NCBI GenBank assembly: GCA_946410535.1
Contig: CAMKAR010000102.1
Span: forward strand, 1 to 7,340
DNA: 7,340 bases
Reading direction: 5' to 3'
Source: an uncultured Bacteroidales bacterium
Lineage (GTDB): Bacteria; Bacteroidota; Bacteroidia; Bacteroidales; F082
Below the pieces are notes generated by a model. The model was not told the origin of the DNA and searched no databases. It saw only the letters and a list, made by a program, of their open reading frames with translations. Below are positions 1-6,538 of the stretch, in pieces (positions within the stretch are counted from its first letter, which is position 1; every line of letters begins with the position of its first letter). A program made the translations under genes and the position numbers.

Positions 1-220
<220 letters not shown>

Positions 221-252
221 CGAAAGAAGGGCTGTCGTGAGCCGGCAGCCCT
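221..252 (-). terminator. Rho-independent terminator of the beta-helix operon
   Basis: On the minus strand AGGGCTG (252-246) pairs perfectly with CAGCCCT (234-228). Two further CG pairs lie inside after one mismatch, leaving a short loop, and the hairpin is followed by TCTTTCG. It starts about 63 bases after the stop codon of the beta-helix gene, which is the expected place for the end of that operon. The U-tract is short, so the hairpin is clearer than the tail. Confidence 0.75.
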
Positions 253-314
253 GAAATTATTTGTTTCAGATTTATGTCAGATTTGTTTCCAGACAAAACA
301 CGATTGGTTTCAGA

Positions 315-2600
315 TTACCATCCGCCGCCGCCAGCGTTCACCGTGGTCAGCATCGAGTTGACGTTGACCGTGACGGTTTGGCCGCCCGTGTAGGTCGGGT
401 TGCCCGTGTAGTAGCCGTTCCAGTTGGTGCCGCCGCTGATGGTGCCGTTGTATTTCACGGTGTATGATTGTCCGGTTTGCAGCTGCGGGTCGGTGAAGAG
501 CATCACCAAGCCGCTGCCGCCGCCTGGACCCGGCCAACCGCCACCACCGCCAGCGAGGGTGGGGCATTGGTAGGTGCAGATGACCGTTCCGTCGGACTTC
601 AGAATCTGGATGGCGTAGCCCGACTGCGTGTTGATTTTCAGCGAGGGCTGGGTGCAAACGTTGGTCGTCGGGTTGCTCGTGGCGCCGCCCGTGCCGATGT
701 GGGTGCCTCCCGTAATCTTGAACTGGTTGTTGTCGCAGTCGAAGCCTTCCTCGGGCTGGCGCGCGCCGTTGGAGATGACGAAGCCGCCGTTGAGGAACAA
801 GGTGCCGTTCGAGTCGATGCCGTCGTTGTTGTCGCTGTGCGAGTAGACGGTGCCGCCGTTGATGGTGAGGTTGGTCCGTGCATTGATGGGGTCGTCGGTC
901 TTCGAGTAGGTCTCGATGTTGCCACCGTTGATGGTCAGCGTGGCCTTGCTTTCGATGCACTCACCGCCTTCGTTGTTCTGCGTGCAGTTGACGGTAATGG
1001 TGCCGCTGTTGATGGTCAGGTTGCCGCGACTCTTGATGCCCTTGGGATTGGCGTAGTCGCCGCCACCACCGCCAGGGCCGGGCCAGCCGCCGCCGCTCGA
1101 AACGGTGATGCGTTCGCCGGAGGTGGTCACGTTGAGGATGAGGTCGTCGTCATCGCCGCCTTGGGTGCCGATGATGAGGGTGGAGGTGGTGTGGTCGTCG
1201 TCGCCCACGTTGATGCCCTTGCCGCCGGTGCCCGAGCTGATGAGGGTGAGGTTGCCCGAGAGGATGCTCATGTTGCCGTCCGAGCGCAGGCAGGCCGAGG
1301 TGTAGGCGTCTTTGGTGGAGCCGCTCACGGTGTACGAAGCGCCGTTGCCTTGCGTGGTGATGTTCATCGTGGCGCCGTCGATGGTGAGGTTGCCGTCGGC
1401 GCTGATGCCCTTGCCGCCTTGGTTGGAGGTGGGCAGGGTGAGGGTGAAGTCGCCGCCCGTGATGTTGATGTCGGTGTCGCACTTGATGGCCGAGCAGTAG
1501 GCTGGCACGTTTTGTCCTTCCACTGTTTCAAGCACGGTGCTGCCCGAGGCAGTGATGTCGATGGTGCCGCCGCTGATGTTGATTTGGCCGTCACATTTGA
1601 GGCCTTTCGACATGTCGCCCGAGTTCACGATGGTGAGCGTGCCGCCCGTGATGTTGAGGTCGCTGTCGGCCTTGATGCCCTTGCCGTCGGTGCCGCTCGT
1701 GTTGATGCCGAGCGAGCCGCCGCTCATGGTGAAGAGGCCCGAGACCTTGATGCCTCGTTGGGCTTCGGCGGTCGTGTTGATGCTGAGGTTGCCGTTGGCG
1801 ATGGTGACGGTGCCCGAGAAGTCGAGGCCGTCGGAGCCTGCCGAGGCGATGGTGAGTGTGCCGCCGTTCCATTGCAGGTTGCTGCTGCCGTGGATGCCGT
1901 CGCTGTCGGTACCTAATATATTAATGGTGCCTGAGTTCATCGTCATCGTGCCTTCCACCGCGATGCCGTGCTTGGCGTTGCCCGTCACGTTCAGCGTGCC
2001 GCCGCCATTGATGGTGAGGCTGCCTGCGGCTTGCAAGGCTCCGATGAGTGCGCTGTTGGCGTTGTCGACGATGGCGGAAGTGCCTCTCAGGGCGAGCGTG
2101 ACTCCCACGTTTGAGGCTAAGTTGATGGCCGCCGTGCTTTCGCTGGTGAGGTTCAGCGAGCTGAGAGCCAAATAGAAAGATGAGCTGCTATACATCGTCA
2201 GCGAGCCGTTTGTGGAACTGCCCGAAACGACGTAAGGGACGTTGGCCATGGTGGAGTTCACCGTGACATTGGCACCGTTTGTGCTGACTTCCACGCCGCT
2301 GTTGGAGAACGGGTTGACCACATTCACGCTGCTTCCGTTGTAGGTGATGTAGACCGTGTCGCCTGTCGGCGGTAATTCCTGACGGAAAAGGATGCTGTCA
2401 ATGTCTCGGATGTTGAGGTATTGAACACCGTTTTCGTCGTTGATGTTCATGCGTGTGCCGTCGAAGCGGAATTCTTCGATGGCGCTCACGCCCTTGTCAT
2501 ACAGCAAGGAAGCGTTGTTGTAGACTTTCATGTGGTATTCTTGTGCGCCGAGGCCCATGCAAGCCAATAAGAAGGCTGCGATAAACAAAGTCTTTCTCAT
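315..2600 (-). CDS. Secreted DUF4353-type beta-helix carbohydrate-binding protein
   Basis: This 761-residue exported protein starts with a signal peptide (MRK, a hydrophobic core, likely cleavage after GLGA at 19). LLAC at 11-14 could be read as a weak lipobox, but type I cleavage fits better. Residues 20-75 form a short module ending in IRDIDSILF. Residues about 110-660 are a long series of turns with the cadence LTIxGGTLxI and KGIKxDG, typical of right-handed beta-helix proteins of the DUF4353 family. Its characterised member, Cthe_2159, binds cellulose and pectic acid. Two glycine-rich loops share GGGWPGPGGG (503-514 and 685-696), and the chain ends in GGGGW. The C-terminal part (698-755, with NWNGYYTG) looks like the usual end of such proteins. 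No T9SS tail is present, although the gene just upstream has one and overlaps it by ATGA. The ligand and any lyase activity are unknown. The family call is from remembered pattern, not a search. Confidence 0.88.
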   Translation of the reverse strand: MRKTLFIAAFLLACMGLGAQEYHMKVYNNASLLYDKGVSAIEEFRFDGTRMNINDENGVQYLNIRDIDSILFRQELPPTGDTVYITYNGSSVNVVNPFSNSGVEVSTNGANVTVNSTMANVPYVVSGSSTNGSLTMYSSSSFYLALSSLNLTSESTAAINLASNVGVTLALRGTSAIVDNANSALIGALQAAGSLTINGGGTLNVTGNAKHGIAVEGTMTMNSGTINILGTDSDGIHGSSNLQWNGGTLTIASAGSDGLDFSGTVTIANGNLSINTTAEAQRGIKVSGLFTMSGGSLGINTSGTDGKGIKADSDLNITGGTLTIVNSGDMSKGLKCDGQINISGGTIDITASGSTVLETVEGQNVPAYCSAIKCDTDINITGGDFTLTLPTSNQGGKGISADGNLTIDGATMNITTQGNGASYTVSGSTKDAYTSACLRSDGNMSILSGNLTLISSGTGGKGINVGDDDHTTSTLIIGTQGGDDDDLILNVTTSGERITVSSGGGWPGPGGGGGDYANPKGIKSRGNLTINSGTITVNCTQNNEGGECIESKATLTINGGNIETYSKTDDPINARTNLTINGGTVYSHSDNNDGIDSNGTLFLNGGFVISNGARQPEEGFDCDNNQFKITGGTHIGTGGATSNPTTNVCTQPSLKINTQSGYAIQILKSDGTVICTYQCPTLAGGGGGWPGPGGGSGLVMLFTDPQLQTGQSYTVKYNGTISGGTNWNGYYTGNPTYTGGQTVTVNVNSMLTTVNAGGGGW

Positions 2601-3082
2601 AGCTTGATCATTTTAAGGGTTGCTGACTCGGTTTTTACGAGGTAGATGCCCATGGCGAGGTCGGAAATGTCGATGGCTTGTTCGCCCGAAGCCGCGAAGG
2701 TCTTCATCAGACGGCCATCGAGGGCGTAGATGCTGACGGTTTGCGAGCCTTGAAGGTTGCGGATGACCAATGCGTCGTGAACGGGGTTGGGGAAGATGCT
2801 TAATGCAGTGGCTTCGTTTTCATTAGTGCCTTCCGTTTCGAGGCAAGTCAGCTTGCGGATGTCGGCTAACGGAATCTTCACTGTGTTTTTGTATTCGCCC
2901 ATTTCGATGACGAGTATCGTGTTGTCCTCGAAATACATACGGTCGGCTTCGACCATGATGTAGCTCTGCTCGGTACCGTCGTTGAGCGTGACGATGACTT
3001 GTGTGGATTGCGCTTCCATGCTGAAAGCCATGCCCATGATGAGTGCCAAGAGCAGCAATCCTCGGTTGATTAGTCGTTTCAT
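2597..3082 (-). CDS. Small secreted protein with T9SS type A sorting domain
   Basis: The product is 161 residues. I chose the ATG at 3082 because it gives a clean signal peptide (MKRLINRG, a hydrophobic core, MEA|Q at about 24). The upstream TTG at 3130 overlaps a promoter box. Residues 26-80 are a short module with MYFEDN and PLADIRKL, resembling residues 20-75 of the next protein. Residues about 94-161 are a T9SS type A C-terminal domain: IFPNP (96-100), VSIYALDG, IDISDLAMGIYLVK and a final KMIKL. In known systems this domain directs export across the outer membrane and is then usually removed during surface attachment. No passenger domain lies between module and tail, which is unusual. Its TGA overlaps the next start codon (ATGA), so the two are probably translationally coupled. 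The sorting domain is secure; the role of the protein is not known. Confidence 0.9.
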   Translation of the reverse strand: MKRLINRGLLLLALIMGMAFSMEAQSTQVIVTLNDGTEQSYIMVEADRMYFEDNTILVIEMGEYKNTVKIPLADIRKLTCLETEGTNENEATALSIFPNPVHDALVIRNLQGSQTVSIYALDGRLMKTFAASGEQAIDISDLAMGIYLVKTESATLKMIKL

Positions 3083-3126
3083 AAGCGTATGCGTTGAATG
3101 TGTTTGATTTAAAATGCGTGAAAGTC

Positions 3127-3155
3127 GCAAAAATAGGGATTATTTCGCAAATATA
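3127..3155 (-). promoter_or_regulatory. Bacteroidota promoter(s) for the T9SS/beta-helix operon
   Basis: Two exact matches to the -7 consensus TAnnTTTGC lie on the minus strand: TATATTTGC at 3155-3147 and TATTTTTGC at 3135-3127. They would give leaders of roughly 40 to 60 bases before the ATG at 3082. Clear -33 TTTG elements at normal spacing are missing: the first box has only a T-rich stretch at 3172-3177, and the second has a TTTG 12 bases away. At least one is probably used; which one cannot be said from sequence. Confidence 0.6.
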
Positions 3156-3199
3156 AGTTCTGCCTTACCAATAAAATAAGCCGTATTAAGGCGCGTTTC

Positions 3200-3664
3200 T
3201 TAATCTTGGCGTAAAAAATATGGCCTTGTGACGGAGCTGTTGCAGGCTAACACTTCCTTCGGCGTACCGCTGAAAATGAGTTTGCCGCCCATGTTGCCGC
3301 CGCCGGGACCGAGTTCGATCAGGAAGTCGCACTGTTTCAGCATCTCCAAGTTGTGCTCAATCAGGAAGATGGTGTTGCCCGCCTCGACCATTTTGCCAAA
3401 AAGGTCCAAAATCCGCTTGATGTCGTTGAGGTGGAGGCCGTCGCTGGGTTCGTCCATGATGAAGATTTTGCCCGCGTCGCGCAAATAGGAAGCCAACTTG
3501 ATGCGTTGCAGCTCGCCGCCCGAGAGTGTCGAAAGCGACTGGTTGAGATGCAGATAGCCCAACCCGACCTTGCGCAAAGGCTCCAACTTGTCAGCGATGA
3601 CGGTGCCGCCGAACACTTCGGAGGCATTGTTGGCCGTGAGGTCCATCACCTCGGCGATGTTCAT
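3200..3664 (-). CDS. uvrA: UvrA-family ATPase, C-terminal fragment after frameshift
   Basis: This is the end of the UvrA-like protein, one frame away from the main part. It holds the second ABC signature STLSGGELQR (45-54), Walker B IFIMDEPSDGLH (67-78), the switch histidine in LIEHNLEML (101-109) and the family ending ELGPGGGNMGG through FSGTP. The frame is open upstream to about 3874, but true homology begins at the frameshift. If one base is removed near 3677, the text reads EVLLYKVHGMNIAEV and aligns without gaps to the E. coli stretch ETLEIKYKGKTIHEV. An ATG at 3664, ten bases past the premature stop, could allow reinitiation of a 154-residue piece; I use it as the start for want of a better one. 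Alone it lacks a Walker A and could not form a complete ATP site. Confidence 0.75.
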   Translation of the reverse strand: MNIAEVMDLTANNASEVFGGTVIADKLEPLRKVGLGYLHLNQSLSTLSGGELQRIKLASYLRDAGKIFIMDEPSDGLHLNDIKRILDLFGKMVEAGNTIFLIEHNLEMLKQCDFLIELGPGGGNMGGKLIFSGTPKEVLACNSSVTRPYFLRQD

Positions 3665-3674
3665 GCCATGCACC

Positions 3675-3692
3675 TTAATATAATAGCACCTC
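3675..3692 (-). other. Single-base frameshift in uvrA-like gene
   Basis: The coding strand reads gag gtg cta tta tat taa. Dropping one T at about 3677 gives EVLLY-KVHGMNIAEV and rejoins the family sequence exactly. The site is a low-complexity TATTATATTAA. Programmed +1 shifting looks unlikely, because a tyrosine tRNA moving from UAU to AUU would not pair, and I see no prfB-like stimulatory sequence. Confidence 0.85.
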
Positions 3693-5522
3693 TGGCGAAT
3701 AGCGCAGTCCGCCGCAAGCCTCGCAAACGGTCTCGATGCTGTCCATGAAGGCCATGTCGCTGACGATGACGCCTTTGCCTTGGCAAACGGGGCAACCGCC
3801 TTTGCCGTTGAAGGAGAACAAATCGGCTTTGGTCTTGTTCGTCTTGGCGAAGAGCTTGCGGATGTCGTCGGCAACCTCCAAATAGGTGGCAGGGGTGGAG
3901 CGCAGGCTGATGCCGATATTCTTTTGGCTGATGTAGACGATGTCTGATGGTTGAATTGTTGGATTGTTTAATTGTTTAATTGTTGGGTTGTTGTCGTGAC
4001 AACAGTTCAACGATTCAACAGCCTTGACAAAACACTCCATCAACGAGCTTTTGCCCGAACCGGCCACGCCTGCGATGCCGCACATCACGCCCAAGGGCAG
4101 GTCGATGGTCAGGTTTTTGATGTTATGCAAAGTGGTGTTCTCCAAATGGAAAAACGACTTGGGTTGGCGCACCGCCTCCTTGATTTCGGTCGTCGCGCTG
4201 AGCGATTTGCCCGTAAGCGTTGGGCTGTGGAGCAGTTCGTCGTAGCTGCCTTCAAACACGATTTCGCCGCCAGCCATGCCCGCGCCCGGACCCATGTCGA
4301 TGATGTGGTCGGCGATTTTGATCATGTCCTTGTGGTGCTCCACGAGGATGACCGTGTTGCCGTGGTTTTTCAGTTTTTGCACGGATTTCTGCATCAGCAG
4401 GATGTCGTGGTTGTGCAGACCCACGCTGGGTTCGTCCAAAACATACATCACGTCGGAGAGTGGCGAGTTGATGTATTTGGCGATCTTGCAGCGTTGCGCC
4501 TCGCCGCCCGAGAGCGTGCCGATGGCGCGGTCAAGGGTGAGGTAGCCGAGGCCGATTTCCTCCAAGGCGGCCAGACGCTCGATGGTGGCGTGCTTGATGT
4601 CTTCGGCCAATGGATTGTCGATGGTTTCCATCCATTTTCGGGCATCGGCGATGCTCATGGCGGTCACCTCGGCGATGTTCAGCCCGTTGATTTTGCAGGA
4701 GCGTATCTTTTCGTTGAGGCGCGTTCCCTTGCAGTCGGGACAGGTGCCCATCGTCAGCATCGGGTTGAGCACGGTGGCGTGGAGCAGGCCTTCCTCCGAG
4801 TTGATGATGCTACGGTACATTCGTGGGATGAGGCCTTCGTATTTCGCGCTCTTCGGCCAGTTCGATGGTGGGTTTTTCAGCTTGATTTGTGGCGAGTTGA
4901 GGAAGAGGTCGAGTTCTTCGGGCGAATAATCCTTGATCTTTTTGTCGAGGTCAAAGAGTCCGCTGTGGGCGTAGCGGATCCAGCGCCAGCCGCCCTTGCC
5001 GAAGGCGATGTAGTGGATGGTGTCCTCGTCGTTGAGCGACTTGTCGAAGTCGACGAGCTTGTGGATGTCCAACTCACGGATTTCGCCCAAACCTGCACAG
5101 CGCGGACAGCTGCCCGACGGGTGGTTGAACGAGAAAGCGTCGGAATAGCCCACGAAAGGCTGCCCGATGCGCGAGAATAACAATCTGAGTAGCGCGTAAA
5201 TATCTGTATATGTGCCTACTGTGGAGCGTGAGTTCGAAGTGGGCTTGCGTTGCTCAATCACGATGGCGATGGGCAGATTTTCGATGTCACCGACGTGCGG
5301 ACGACCGTATTTGGGCAAATACTGCTGCGTGAACGACGGGAAAGTGTCGTTCAGCTCGCGCCGCGACTTGGCCGCGATGGTGTCGAGCACCAATGACGAC
5401 TTGCCCGAGCCTGACACGCCCGTCACCACGGTGATTTGTCGCTTCGGGATGCGCACGTCGATGTGTTTCAGGTTGTTCTCGGTGGCGTCTTTGATGATGA
5501 TGTAGTCGTTGGGTTGAGTCAT
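3675..5522 (-). CDS. uvrA: UvrA-family (UvrA2-like) ABC ATPase, frameshifted before its end
   Basis: These 615 residues are the bulk of an excinuclease A paralogue, a DNA-damage-sensing ABC ATPase. In order: Walker A GVSGSGKSS (35-43), FTQQYLP, a CPRC pair (139-142), CPDC (261-264), signature GTLSGGEAQR (335-344), Walker B VLDEPSVGLH (361-370), second Walker A GVAGSGKSS (485-493), then CPVC (577-580) and CEAC (600-603) of the second zinc module. Compared with E. coli UvrA, about 120 residues between Walker A and the first CxxC are missing; that block is the UvrB-binding domain and one half of the first zinc site. This matches UvrA2-like proteins and a UvrA paralogue annotated in the Bacteroides group. 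Joined with the 3200-3664 piece the length is about 773. The frame ends in TAA at 3675-3677 before the second signature, so it is a recent pseudogene or a sequencing indel. Confidence 0.85.
   Translation of the reverse strand: MTQPNDYIIIKDATENNLKHIDVRIPKRQITVVTGVSGSGKSSLVLDTIAAKSRRELNDTFPSFTQQYLPKYGRPHVGDIENLPIAIVIEQRKPTSNSRSTVGTYTDIYALLRLLFSRIGQPFVGYSDAFSFNHPSGSCPRCAGLGEIRELDIHKLVDFDKSLNDEDTIHYIAFGKGGWRWIRYAHSGLFDLDKKIKDYSPEELDLFLNSPQIKLKNPPSNWPKSAKYEGLIPRMYRSIINSEEGLLHATVLNPMLTMGTCPDCKGTRLNEKIRSCKINGLNIAEVTAMSIADARKWMETIDNPLAEDIKHATIERLAALEEIGLGYLTLDRAIGTLSGGEAQRCKIAKYINSPLSDVMYVLDEPSVGLHNHDILLMQKSVQKLKNHGNTVILVEHHKDMIKIADHIIDMGPGAGMAGGEIVFEGSYDELLHSPTLTGKSLSATTEIKEAVRQPKSFFHLENTTLHNIKNLTIDLPLGVMCGIAGVAGSGKSSLMECFVKAVESLNCCHDNNPTIKQLNNPTIQPSDIVYISQKNIGISLRSTPATYLEVADDIRKLFAKTNKTKADLFSFNGKGGCPVCQGKGVIVSDMAFMDSIETVCEACGGLRYSPEVLLY
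3950..4019. repeat. In-frame octamer repeat and inverted repeat inside uvrA-like gene
   Basis: Five consecutive octamers starting TTGTT run from 3956 to 3995: TTGTTGGA, TTGTTTAA twice, TTGTTGGG and TTGTTGTC. They are flanked by near-perfect inverted arms (GTTGAATTGTTG at 3950-3961 and CAACGATTCAAC at 4008-4019, one G-T mismatch). A second palindrome, TGTTGTC-GT-GACAACA, lies at 3989-4004 but is not concentric with the arms. Translated leftward, the run gives the doubled NNPTI of residues 511-523. The reading frame stays open through it. Confidence 0.75.
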
Positions 5523-5540
5523 CGTGGATGGAATTGGGAT

Positions 5541-5569
5541 GCAAAGGTGCGATAAAAATCGTTTTCAAC
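5541..5569 (-). promoter_or_regulatory. Probable promoter of the uvrA-like gene
   Basis: On the minus strand 5549-5541 is CACCTTTGC, one base off the Bacteroidota -7 consensus TAnnTTTGC. GTTG at 5569-5566 stands 16 bases upstream as a weak -33. The leader would be about 12-15 bases, with no Shine-Dalgarno sequence before the ATG at 5522. The -33 lies in one arm of the inverted repeat at 5561-5589. Confidence 0.45.
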
Positions 5570-5589
5570 GGCATTTTAGGGTTGAAAAT
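5561..5589. repeat. Inverted repeat at the uvrA-like promoter
   Basis: GTTTTCAAC (5561-5569) and GTTGAAAAT (5581-5589) form eight Watson-Crick pairs and one wobble around an 11-base spacer. The left arm overlaps the weak -33 of the leftward promoter, which suits an operator, but no regulator is identifiable here. Confidence 0.5.
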
Positions 5590-5606
5590 CTTTGGTCACA
5601 GGCGTG

Positions 5607-5721
5607 TTGTCGGAATTTTTTGAGGTGTGCCACCTGCGCATTGTCGGAATTTTTTGAGGTATACCACCTGCGTATTGTCGGAATTTTGCGAGGTGTTATA
5701 CCTGCGCATTGTCGGAAATTG
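5607..5721. repeat. 34-bp tandem repeats, three units plus a partial fourth
   Basis: Units start at 5607, 5641, 5675 and 5709 (the last is partial, about 13 bases), each opening with TTGTCGGAA and spaced exactly 34 bases apart. Units 1 and 2 differ at three positions, and units 1 and 3 at five. Every full unit contains AGGT, five variable bases, then ACCT, so a short stem is conserved while its loop changes (GTGCC, ATACC-like, GTTAT). A period of 34 is not a multiple of three and no sensible protein runs through, so the repeats appear non-coding. The array is too short and lacks the spacer pattern of a CRISPR. Confidence 0.9.
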
Positions 5722-5772
5722 TTTAGTAATGTGTTGGAAATTATGCTTTTGCGAAAAATCCTGCTTTTTGTC

Positions 5773-5803
5773 CTTGCGCCTTTGAAAAAATGTGTATTTT
5801 TGC
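5773..5803 (+). promoter_or_regulatory. Rightward Bacteroidota promoter for the repeat-protein/lipoprotein operon
   Basis: TATTTTTGC at 5795-5803 matches the -7 consensus TAnnTTTGC exactly. CTTG at 5773-5776 lies 18 bases upstream and is an acceptable -33. A stricter TTTG at 5767-5770 is 24 bases away. Transcription from about 5810 would give a leader of roughly 320 bases before the ATG at 6131. Confidence 0.6.
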
Positions 5804-6130
5804 AGCGAATAAACACGAAGAGTAACCCATAAAACGAAACGAAATATGCAATAAAAGCGCTGGATTGCGTGAAATGAACCGATACAAATAACAGCATCAG
5901 AACTGAATTCTTCTCCTTTGAAATTTGGCGATTTTAGAAAGAAGGCATTCTATTACAGAGTTATAGTCATTATGCTTGCGTGAAGGCGTGAGATTGACTT
6001 ATTTCTTGGTAATAGAAGGTTACGCCAAATACCTAAAGGAGCGGGAAACAAGACGGTTTCACGCTTTTTTTGTGCTTGTTTGGAAATGGAAACAATCAAT
6101 TCACATAGTATCAATTTAAAACTTTCGCTT
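5804..6130 (+). other. Long apparently non-coding leader
   Basis: No convincing gene lies here; ATG codons at 5844, 5873 and 5972 open only two to five codons each. Near its end AAACAAG (6046-6052) and CTTGTTT (6075-6081) can pair across a loop containing a T7 run, 50 bases before the ATG at 6131. I do not recognise a known riboswitch, tRNA or other RNA family in it. Confidence 0.5.
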
Positions 6131-6526
6131 ATGAAGAAGCAAACCAAAAAGAGGGGGAAGGCCGTTGCTCTTTCCTTGGCGATGGCGGCGGCGATGTCGT
6201 TGCCACTTGGCGCGTTGGGGCAAGGCTTGTTCGGAGATGTTAGCGACAGTGAAGTCGGCCACGGGCTGCTCGGGAAAGGAAACCGAAATGGCTCGGAAGG
6301 AATCTTCACACACCAAACCTTCGGCAATGACTACGACGGCACCTTTACGCACCAAACCTTCGGCAACAACCAAGAAGGTAACTTCACGCATCAAACCTTC
6401 GGCAATAGCACACCGACTGGCAGCGGATTGCTCATACTGCTTTCGGTGGGAGTAGGCTATGCCGCAACGAAAAGAAAAAAGCAAGACAAGAAAAATCAAC
6501 AAAACAAAAAGAATCAAATCAATTAA
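6131..6526 (+). CDS. Exported protein with three FTHQTFGN repeats and a C-terminal membrane anchor
   Basis: The product is 131 residues. I prefer the ATG at 6131 over the in-frame TTG at 6080 and ATG at 6086, because it places a basic n-region (MKKQTKKRGK) directly before a hydrophobic core, ending near GALG at 27-30. Residues 56-94 are three tandem 13-residue repeats (EGIFTHQTFGNDY, DGTFTHQTFGNNQ, EGNFTHQTFGNST), matching a 39-base DNA period from 6296 to 6412. Then come PTGSG, a hydrophobic helix (99-111) and a very basic tail (KRKK and further lysines). This three-part ending recalls C-terminal sorting signals, and short proteins with a GSGLL...GYA...KRK end occur in Bacteroidales as I remember them. 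The repeats hold one His each; a ligand is not known. The lipoprotein gene follows after 12 bases, so the two are probably one operon. The gene is very likely real; its function is unknown. Confidence 0.85.
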   Translation: MKKQTKKRGKAVALSLAMAAAMSLPLGALGQGLFGDVSDSEVGHGLLGKGNRNGSEGIFTHQTFGNDYDGTFTHQTFGNNQEGNFTHQTFGNSTPTGSGLLILLSVGVGYAATKRKKQDKKNQQNKKNQIN

Positions 6527-6530
6527 GGAG
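6525..6530 (+). promoter_or_regulatory. Shine-Dalgarno-like AAGGAG before the lipoprotein
   Basis: AAGGAG overlaps the TAA of the upstream gene and stands eight bases before the ATG at 6539. It is notable because the other genes here have no such site, and it supports this start. Confidence 0.65.
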
Positions 6531-6538
6531 ACAAAACA

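Noticed and set aside
468..1916. A 482-codon open frame on the plus strand opposite the beta-helix gene
   Set aside because: It is rich in Ala, Val, Arg and Asp, as expected of an antisense shadow of a GC-rich repeat gene. It has no signal, motif or promoter, while the opposite strand encodes a clear exported protein.
2597..3130. TTG start at 3130 for the T9SS-tail protein
   Set aside because: It overlaps a -7 promoter box and puts 16 polar residues before a signal peptide that starts cleanly at the ATG at 3082.
3162..3192. Terminator for the uvrA-like gene (GCCTTA/TAAGGC)
   Set aside because: The stem is only six pairs with a 19-base loop and no U-tract follows on the minus strand.
3675..3692. 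Programmed +1 frameshift
   Set aside because: The slip codon UAU to AUU would not re-pair, and there is no clear stimulatory element, so a mutation or sequencing indel is simpler.
3972..5180. A 402-codon open frame on the plus strand opposite the uvrA-like gene
   Set aside because: The opposite strand carries all UvrA motifs. This frame shows none and is a codon-usage shadow.
5607..5721. CRISPR array
   Set aside because: The conserved and variable parts together make only 34 bases, with a five-base variable loop and no true spacers, and no cas gene is visible.
5565..5897. Open frames on both strands across the 34-bp repeats
   Set aside because: The 34-base period changes frame at each unit, and the translations have no consistent repeat, signal peptide or start context.
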